From a virus: a DNA stretch of 28,458 bases. Shown piece by piece: positions 24,014 to 28,458 of the stretch (positions are counted from its first letter, which is position 1; every line of letters begins with the position of its first letter). Where the stretch lies: IMG/VR virus record IMGVR_UViG_3300049737_000163, positions 1 through 28,458 of that record. One strand, written 5' to 3'. The notes under the pieces are model-generated. The model saw only the letters and a program-made list of their open reading frames with translations. It was not told where the DNA came from and searched no databases. A program made the position numbers and the translations under genes.

Positions 24014-25126
24014 TTAATCACTTTGCCTTATAGTTATTACAGAATCTCCTCCGCCGTTAATTTTTACGATATTAGAAACTCCATCCTGTATGAGTATAAC
24101 TGTATAACCACTTGCTGTATTTAAATCTAGTCGTACAGATTCACTTACGTTTCTTCTCAAACTTATCGTTTGACCTGTAACAATAGTGGTTATTTGTGTA
24201 TTTGCATCCTGGCCAATTAATGTTCCTGTTATGTTTACCCCAGTATTTGAAACAAGCTGGTCCTCTTCTTTTTCAACAGCTAAAGCATCTAACACATCTA
24301 ATAAATCTTCTAAAAAATTTATATCAAGATAATTTATATCTAACTCGGTAAATTCTAAACTGCTATCTTCTAAAAAATCTTCTGCTAAATAATCAATATC
24401 AAGGTCGTTAAAATCTAATAAATTTACTGTTTTGGTGCTTGTAGTTTCATCTTGCGTAAATTGCTCTTCTTTTGGTGGTGTAACAATTAACATATTATCT
24501 ATAATATCTAGCGTCAAATCTAATATTACAGGTTTTGAAGGAGCATTTTCAAATACGTTTACAGTAGTAGCTTGATATGGTTTGTTAAGTAAAACACTAC
24601 CTGTAGCTGTAACTACTTCTATTTCTCCACTAGAAAACCCTAAAGCGTCTGGTAACAATATTATAAGGCTGCGCCCTAATTCGTCTACTGTAGCCGTAAA
24701 ATCAGTACCACGTATCGCTATATTGGCCGTGGGTGTTTTAAGAGTTATATTTTGTTTGTCTATACGGTTAAGATTGCCTGTGATAAACCTTGCTGTACCT
24801 AAGCCAAAGGTAAGAGCCATTTTAGATTTACTAGGGTCAGGGTCATAGATGTATTCATCTATCAGTAGTTGTGAGTGTTCGGTAAGTTTTACTGTAGATT
24901 CATCTAAAAAGGTGATAGCCATTCTACCATTAGTAGTAATAGCTTCATCATTGCTTTGAATAGCAAATTCTAAATTAGCATCGTAAGGCTTGTCTCTTAC
25001 TATTTGTGCTGAACCGTTTAGTTCAGATATGTCTCCAATATCAGCAGCTTGTGCTTGTACCTTGGTCGTTTTGAATGACGCAAACAGTACCACTATTACC
25101 GATAGATATAATTTTAAGCCAGTCAT
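24014..25126 (-). CDS. secreted FecR-domain protein with acidic repeats
   Basis: A 370-residue protein with a signal peptide (residues about 1-26, ending KVQAQA). The FecR domain (about 35-180) shows NDEAITTNGRMAITFLDEST and the hallmark LKTPTANIAIRGTDF near 130-144. Residues about 235-290 are an acidic segment with two related units (LDIDYLAEDFLEDSS; LDINYLDINFLEDLLD). The end has IQDGVSNIVKINGGGDS, which resembles a curlin repeat. Periplasmic or exported. The start lies 86 bases inside the curlin-like gene without a Shine-Dalgarno, so translation is probably coupled; no later start keeps the signal peptide. This type lacks a TonB/sigma partner here, so a scaffold or sensor role with the adjacent CHASE2 cyclase is more likely than iron signalling. 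Confidence 0.85.
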   Translation of the reverse strand: MTGLKLYLSVIVVLFASFKTTKVQAQAADIGDISELNGSAQIVRDKPYDANLEFAIQSNDEAITTNGRMAITFLDESTVKLTEHSQLLIDEYIYDPDPSKSKMALTFGLGTARFITGNLNRIDKQNITLKTPTANIAIRGTDFTATVDELGRSLIILLPDALGFSSGEIEVVTATGSVLLNKPYQATTVNVFENAPSKPVILDLTLDIIDNMLIVTPPKEEQFTQDETTSTKTVNLLDFNDLDIDYLAEDFLEDSSLEFTELDINYLDINFLEDLLDVLDALAVEKEEDQLVSNTGVNITGTLIGQDANTQITTIVTGQTISLRRNVSESVRLDLNTASGYTVILIQDGVSNIVKINGGGDSVITIRQSD

Positions 25127-25757
25127 TATCTAATGTGCTTGATTGTGTTATGTTAAAGGTTCTGCTGTTACCAGTTTGGTCTAAATAAAAATAACCTCCG
25201 GCATAACCAGACCCAGTAAAGTTTAAAGTATTACTGTCACCATCAACATCAACATAGTTAGTAGCACCATCATAATTAATATCAAAGTCAAAAGTGTTGC
25301 CATCACCCTGTATTATCCAATCTAAATCAAGAGTCGCAGCTAAAGCAGTTGTGCCGTGGTCTAATGTAAATGTGTTGGTACTACCTGTAACATCAACATT
25401 ATAGTCTGTATTGTCAATACCATAAGTATTTGTAGGGTCGCCTTGAATAGTAAAAGTATTACTATCGCCATCAAATTCAAAAAATCCTGTGACAGTATCG
25501 CCAAGAATATCTCCTAAAAACTTATTAGAATCGCCAATTTGGTTAATATCTAATGTCATAGTTGTACCATCTAAATCTAAAGCAGTTAACGTTCCTGCAA
25601 CAGAATTTAAACCTCCAATTATATTCCCAGAACCAAGTTGTTCTAAATCTATATTAGCTGTTGCCCCGCTTTGGTCCACATAAATTTCGCTATCAGCCGC
25701 GTATGTCGTCAATGCAGTCAGCATCACAATTAAGCTTATCAATTTTAATTGATTCAT
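25041..25757 (-). CDS. curlin-like secreted repeat protein (CsgA/CsgB-type candidate amyloid)
   Basis: The start is ATG 25757 with GGGAG 9 bases before; an in-frame ATG at 25784 lacks this. 238 residues: signal peptide about 1-20 (ending TTYA), then 25-30-residue beta repeats centred on G-D/S-x-N: GSGNII, GDSNKF, GDSNTF, GSTNTF, GDGNTF, GDSNTL, TGNSRTF, IGNSGTV, often with a nearby Q-x-G (VDQSG, LEQLG, INQIG, IIQGDGN, LDQTG). This is the periodicity of curlin repeats, though with more Asp and fewer Gln than CsgA. Two cysteines lie at the end. Directly follows csgG-like gene, overlapping it by 65 bases. The natural reading is the substrate of the CsgG channel. A different beta-solenoid surface protein is possible. 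Confidence 0.75.
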   Translation of the reverse strand: MNQLKLISLIVMLTALTTYAADSEIYVDQSGATANIDLEQLGSGNIIGGLNSVAGTLTALDLDGTTMTLDINQIGDSNKFLGDILGDTVTGFFEFDGDSNTFTIQGDPTNTYGIDNTDYNVDVTGSTNTFTLDHGTTALAATLDLDWIIQGDGNTFDFDINYDGATNYVDVDGDSNTLNFTGSGYAGGYFYLDQTGNSRTFNITQSSTLDNDWLKIISIGNSGTVCVIQNDQGTSTSC

Positions 25758-26562
25758 CTTTAATCTCCCAAAAACCTTTATCATAACCTATTTTTACTAT
25801 TTCCAAAACTGCTTGCTCAATAGCTTTTTGTAAAGCTAATGTAGCTGGTTCGTTTTCAGCATCTCCCATTTCTATTTCTACAAGTTCTGTGCCTACCTCT
25901 ATAAATTTAAAAACATCTTGTGATTGGCCATAACTATAGATTTGTTTACTTACTAAAACATCAATTAATACTTCTCCTGTAGCTATAGAAATCATACGTA
26001 AAGCAACTGTTATATTATCTATACGATATTGTTTGCTTGTACCTATTCCTAAATATCTAGCACCGATACCACCACTTTTTATATTTGTATCATAGCCAAT
26101 GACAGCACCTTCCATAAGCACACCTGCAAACAATAAAGGCATAATAGGTTTAGGTCCATCTTTTGCTTCATTTTGTTCTCTAGCAGAACGTATAAGTTGT
26201 CTTTCTTTAGTTAGGTTATCTAACCCAACTCTTTCAGCTACTCTAAAAAACTTACCATTTGCTGTATGTTTTAAACTTCTAATTAATAAATGACTGGGAG
26301 CTTGTGTAAGCGCTGTAGAAAATAAAGCAAACTCACTATTGCTTTTTCTTTGTCCTGTTTGGTCAGTAAAACTATTAGGATATACTGCTACAACTATAGG
26401 TATTTTAGGTTGTGATACATTTAATAATTCTTCAGATTGTATTTGTAAAATACTAGGTAAAATTTTACCTTTTTGTAAGTTAGTATCTACTGGAGATAAA
26501 CTACAACTAGAAGCTAAAATCACCAATAGGCAGCTGTATTTGAGTGACATTTCCGTTTTCAT
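25693..26562 (-). CDS. csgG: CsgG-like outer-membrane curli secretion channel
   Basis: A 289-residue lipoprotein (E. coli CsgG has 277). A signal sequence ends in ILASSC, a permissive lipobox, with Cys20 as the lipidated residue. Conserved CsgG phrases in order: VAVYPNSFTDQTGQ, LIRSLKHTANGKFFRVAER, GLDNLTKERQLIRSARE, GAVIGYDTNIKSGGIGARYLG, NITVALRMISIATGEVL, FKFIE, and NEPATLALQKAIEQAV near the end. CsgG forms the nonameric pore that exports curlin. In the constriction loop the Phe of LFSTAL aligns with E. coli Phe56, but Asn55 and Tyr51 are not kept. An alternative start is ATG 26550. It overlaps csgF by 56 bases. Very sure of family. Confidence 0.95.
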   Translation of the reverse strand: MKTEMSLKYSCLLVILASSCSLSPVDTNLQKGKILPSILQIQSEELLNVSQPKIPIVVAVYPNSFTDQTGQRKSNSEFALFSTALTQAPSHLLIRSLKHTANGKFFRVAERVGLDNLTKERQLIRSAREQNEAKDGPKPIMPLLFAGVLMEGAVIGYDTNIKSGGIGARYLGIGTSKQYRIDNITVALRMISIATGEVLIDVLVSKQIYSYGQSQDVFKFIEVGTELVEIEMGDAENEPATLALQKAIEQAVLEIVKIGYDKGFWEIKDESIKIDKLNCDADCIDDIRG

Positions 26563-27007
26563 CCGTAATAATTAGAGTGATAACGCCATCTTCAATACTA
26601 TATTGAATAGTGTTTCCCTCAAGTGTTAAAGTTCCTTCTGTGCTTGGTGTCTCCCCAAATAAATTTTCTACAAGCTGTCTTGATAGTTGTGCGTATATTC
26701 TTGATTCTAAATTTCTTATAAACCTTGCTAGTGTTGTGTTTTCTTTATCTCTTTCTAGCTGTTCTTGAATAGCTTTTATTTCTTCTTTAATACTCATTTT
26801 TCTATTAAACTCTTGGTTTTCAATAGTTAAATAATGAGAAGAGGTATTAATACCACTAAAAGATGGGTTTTTAAATTTATGAGTTATAGTATCTGCTTTT
26901 AAATTTACAGCAATAATTCCAAAAAATAATACAAAACCTATAAAAACTATAGTTATTGTAAGTCTGTATTTTTCTAATTCTTCTTTATTAATCTTTTCTT
27001 TGGTCAT
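26507..27007 (-). CDS. csgF: CsgF-like curli assembly factor
   Basis: A 166-residue protein (E. coli CsgF has 138). A 15-residue charged start and a long hydrophobic segment (about 16-37) lead to a likely cleavage before DTITHKFKNPSFSG, matching E. coli GTMTFQFRNPNFGG, the part that inserts in the CsgG pore. A charged helical middle (EEIKAIQEQLERDKE), longer than in E. coli, is followed by the helix LESRIYAQLSRQLVENLFG, and the C-terminal strands IQYSIEDGVITLIITDENG match the CsgF beta domain (YIVDIANRDGQLQLNVTDR). CsgF caps CsgG and couples secretion to nucleation. Overlaps the upstream gene by 20 bases and csgG by 56. The hydrophobic segment is long enough to be an uncleaved anchor. Confidence 0.9.
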   Translation of the reverse strand: MTKEKINKEELEKYRLTITIVFIGFVLFFGIIAVNLKADTITHKFKNPSFSGINTSSHYLTIENQEFNRKMSIKEEIKAIQEQLERDKENTTLARFIRNLESRIYAQLSRQLVENLFGETPSTEGTLTLEGNTIQYSIEDGVITLIITDENGNVTQIQLPIGDFSF

Positions 27008-27338
27008 CTCTATCTGCCTTTGCTAATCTGTCAGTATGCATAAGTTGTGGTACACCAAGTATAGTCTTTAGCAAAGTATCTTGTCTAATTATCTCATTGT
27101 CTACAGACCGCACCCTGTCTATAAGAGCAACCAAGATACCGTGTTGTGAGTCTAGTTTTTGACCTAATCTTTGTTCTATTTCTGATATTTGAGCAGATAC
27201 TTTTTCATCAAGTACATCTACTTTAGTTTCCATACCATCAATAATTTTATTAATTAATTTCCAAATAAATAGACCTAGTCCTATTGCTGCTGCTATAGGA
27301 AAACCAACTTCATTAATTAATTGAACTGCTGATTCCAT
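26988..27338 (-). CDS. small membrane plus coiled-coil protein, holin-like
   Basis: A 116-residue protein with one N-terminal membrane helix (about 9-34, VGFPIAAAIGLGLFIWKLI) and then a long charged coiled coil (KVDVLDEKVSAQISEIEQRL, about 40-100). The layout is like BhlA-type or other single-pass holin-associated proteins, the mirror image of the 22051-22266 product. It overlaps the csgF start by 20 bases. Its role may be in lysis or in the curli cassette itself; sequence does not decide. Confidence 0.55.
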   Translation of the reverse strand: MESAVQLINEVGFPIAAAIGLGLFIWKLINKIIDGMETKVDVLDEKVSAQISEIEQRLGQKLDSQHGILVALIDRVRSVDNEIIRQDTLLKTILGVPQLMHTDRLAKADRDDQRKD

Positions 27339-27343
27339 TTGGG

Positions 27344-27724
27344 TTAGTAATCACCCCAAACTTTAGTTTTTGTACCTCCATGATACTCAACTGCATGACC
27401 TTCTTTAATAAGAATTTGACAAATATCTTCACCATTTTCCGTGTACGGTATACCTATTATTCTACCGTACTTTCCTTTGCCTAATGATTTAATTTTGAAC
27501 TTACCAAAGCAAAGTTCTTTAAGTCTTTCTTTTGCAGCTAATCCAAGTTTTTTTTCAGCTAAGTCTCTTGTTCTAGATTCAGGGGTATCAATTCCTGCTA
27601 ATCGCACTCTTTGTTTGTGTAACTTTACATCAAAGCCTAAATCTAAAATGCAATCAAAAGTATCACCATCTACAATTCTATCTAGCGTAGCATTATATAC
27701 AAACGCATCTGGAGATTTGGCCAT
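27344..27724 (-). CDS. thermonuclease-like (SNase-fold) nuclease
   Basis: A 126-residue nuclease of the staphylococcal nuclease fold: DRIVDGDTFDC (Asp21), VRLAGIDTPES (Arg41, Asp46, Glu49) and GKYGRIIG (Arg88) keep the calcium-binding and catalytic residues (equivalent to Asp21, Arg35, Glu43 and Arg87 of the S. aureus enzyme). No signal peptide is visible, so it would act in the host cytoplasm or after lysis. Its start overlaps the previous stop as TAATG. Confidence 0.88.
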   Translation of the reverse strand: MAKSPDAFVYNATLDRIVDGDTFDCILDLGFDVKLHKQRVRLAGIDTPESRTRDLAEKKLGLAAKERLKELCFGKFKIKSLGKGKYGRIIGIPYTENGEDICQILIKEGHAVEYHGGTKTKVWGDY

Positions 27725-27885
27725 TATTTTTTAGATGTCTTCTTAACTCTTTTAGTAGTCCAAGCTTCATTTACATCTGGTGTAGATTTATCATCAGCTA
27801 CAAACTTACCCTTTTTAGTTCTAGTCCTTACTTTAACCTCTTCTGTACCAGTAAGGTTGCCCCAAAATCTTTTTAAAAAACTCAT
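27724..27885 (-). CDS. small basic hypothetical protein, 53 aa
   Basis: ATG (complement of 27883-27885) to TAA at 27724-27726 encodes 53 residues, starting MSFLKRFWGNLTGTEEVKVR and ending in a run of Lys (KRVKKTSKK). AAGGAT lies 8 bases before the start. It ends with TAATG shared with the nuclease start. Strongly basic, so possible nucleic-acid contact. No family recognised. Confidence 0.6.
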   Translation of the reverse strand: MSFLKRFWGNLTGTEEVKVRTRTKKGKFVADDKSTPDVNEAWTTKRVKKTSKK

Positions 27886-27886
27886 G

Positions 27887-28048
27887 TTATTTATCCTTAG
27901 CCTTTAAAACATTTAAAGCACACCAATCAATAACTTTGTAAAGTTTTGATAACCACCAGTTACCTTGTGGTGTTGGTGTGATAGCCGCAACTAATGATGC
28001 GATAGCTACTATAGTTGTTATCCATGAAAATATATTAAGTATTGTCAT
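27887..28048 (-). CDS. small membrane protein, 53 aa
   Basis: ATG (complement of 28046-28048) behind a strong AAGGAGAAACTAA; 53 residues. An N-terminal membrane helix (about 5-24, FSWITTIVAIASLVAAI) is followed by PTPQGNWWLSKLYKVIDWCALNV, a conserved-looking amphipathic part. Such PTP-x-GxW small membrane proteins occur near phage lysis genes; holin-like role possible, not shown. It ends 1 base before the next gene start. Confidence 0.65.
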   Translation of the reverse strand: MTILNIFSWITTIVAIASLVAAITPTPQGNWWLSKLYKVIDWCALNVLKAKDK

Positions 28049-28119
28049 TTAGTTTCTCCTTTAATTTAATCTGCATTTACAGAGTTAATATTATTATAGT
28101 ATATAAGTGTAAAAAACGC
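28049..28119 (-). promoter_or_regulatory. intergenic gap with -10-like boxes before the lysis/curli operon part
   Basis: The 71-base AT-rich gap holds, on the minus strand, TATACT (28103-28098) running into TATAAT (28098-28093), about 30 bases before the ribosome binding site of the 27887-28048 gene. TATACT is the same -10 used at 2479 and 6706-6736. I find no good -35 at 16-18 bases, so promoter activity is uncertain. If real, it would let the lysis and curli genes be expressed separately from the upstream late genes. Confidence 0.35.
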
Positions 28120-28458
28120 CTAATCGTTTAAGAAGTTGAACCAACCTGTAATAATATACTTCTCTTGGTTTTCAGATATTTGTCCTCTATGAGCATGTGT
28201 CCAACCCGCAGGAAAAATAATCGTTGAGCCTTTTTTAGCTTTTGTAACACAATCTTGATATAAGAATTCTGTTCCTCCATTTTTAACATTGTTTAAATAT
28301 GTGCTAAAAACCAAGTGTCTGTTTATAACACTAGGATTACCATCGTTTTCTATATGCCATTTATAAAAACCCCATCCTTTATCATAATATTGTATTTTAG
28401 GACGGTGATTAATACCATAAAACTCTACATCATCTGCAAATTTATATTTTGAAGTGTA
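28120..28458 (-). CDS. 2OG-Fe(II) oxygenase, N-terminus cut by window edge
   Basis: The frame is open to the right edge, giving 112 C-terminal residues. GFYKWHIENDG carries the first metal ligands as His-x-Glu, then NRHLVFSTYLNNV, NGGTEF, and GWTHAHRGQ with the distal His, and EKYIITGWF where a Lys stands in place of the usual Arg that binds 2-oxoglutarate (HAHRG keeps an Arg next to the His). It is a short member of the prolyl hydroxylase-like group and different from the 18170-18904 protein. Substrate unknown. Confidence 0.8.
   Translation of the reverse strand, partial: YTSKYKFADDVEFYGINHRPKIQYYDKGWGFYKWHIENDGNPSVINRHLVFSTYLNNVKNGGTEFLYQDCVTKAKKGSTIIFPAGWTHAHRGQISENQEKYIITGWFNFLND

Noticed and set aside
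24014-25126. FecR protein as part of an iron-dicitrate signalling system
   Set aside because: There is no FecI-type sigma factor, no TonB receptor and no inner-membrane FecR helix; the protein has a cleavable signal peptide and sits next to a CHASE2 cyclase instead.
22259-27007. Window as bacterial chromosome or a chimera because of curli, FecR and cyclase genes
   Set aside because: The cassette is joined to phage genes on both sides by overlapping reading frames on the same strand (8 bases at 22259-22266 and 20 bases at 26988-27007), which a random assembly join would not produce. A read-level check would still be useful.

Overview
The window is most of the genome of a tailed bacteriophage, not a bacterial chromosome. 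The DNA is AT-rich, the genes are packed tightly with overlapping TAATG-type stop/start junctions, and the recognisable proteins are phage ones: small terminase, recombination and replication proteins, large internal virion proteins, a P22 gp10-like structural protein, holin and lysozyme. The style (low GC, no integrase or RNA polymerase seen, four large virion proteins in a row, 2OG-Fe(II) oxygenases) recalls small podoviruses of marine Gram-negative bacteria such as SAR11-type hosts. The host assignment is inference. Large terminase, portal, capsid and DNA polymerase are not in the window and probably lie beyond its right edge.

Layout. 1-609 (+) is the end of an operon of very small proteins. 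606-2454 (-) holds the small terminase subunit and small unknown genes, with a cluster of nine 10-bp repeats around an AT-rich tract (1286-1587) that looks like a replication origin or a terminase recognition site. 2549-5262 (+) is an early operon with a RecE-like PD-(D/E)XK exonuclease, a chain of small proteins and a DUF3310 protein. 5246-6679 (-) has a DUF669 protein and a Sak4-like RecA-fold NTPase. A symmetric divergent promoter/operator (6706-6736) separates these from 6772-9725 (+): an HTH regulator, a primase-helicase and a nuclease-like protein. From 28458 back to 9722 everything is on the minus strand and forms a late operon. In transcription order it holds a 2OG oxygenase (cut by the edge), small membrane proteins, a thermonuclease-like protein, the curli/cyclase cassette, holin and lysozyme, virion proteins with a second 2OG oxygenase, and the internal virion (ejection) proteins.

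The most unusual part is 22259-27007, inside the lysis region: CsgF, CsgG, a secreted curlin-like repeat protein, a secreted FecR-domain protein and a CHASE2-class III nucleotidyl cyclase with all catalytic residues intact. The first four genes overlap by 56, 65 and 86 bp and the last begins directly after the stop before it, so they look like one translationally coupled unit. The unit combines an outer-membrane amyloid secretion channel, its candidate substrate, and a periplasmic sensor with cAMP (or cGMP) output. As far as I recall, csgG/csgF have been reported in marine myophages. A phage cassette that also carries a curlin-like substrate, FecR and a CHASE2 cyclase is what I would pursue as a possibly undescribed system.
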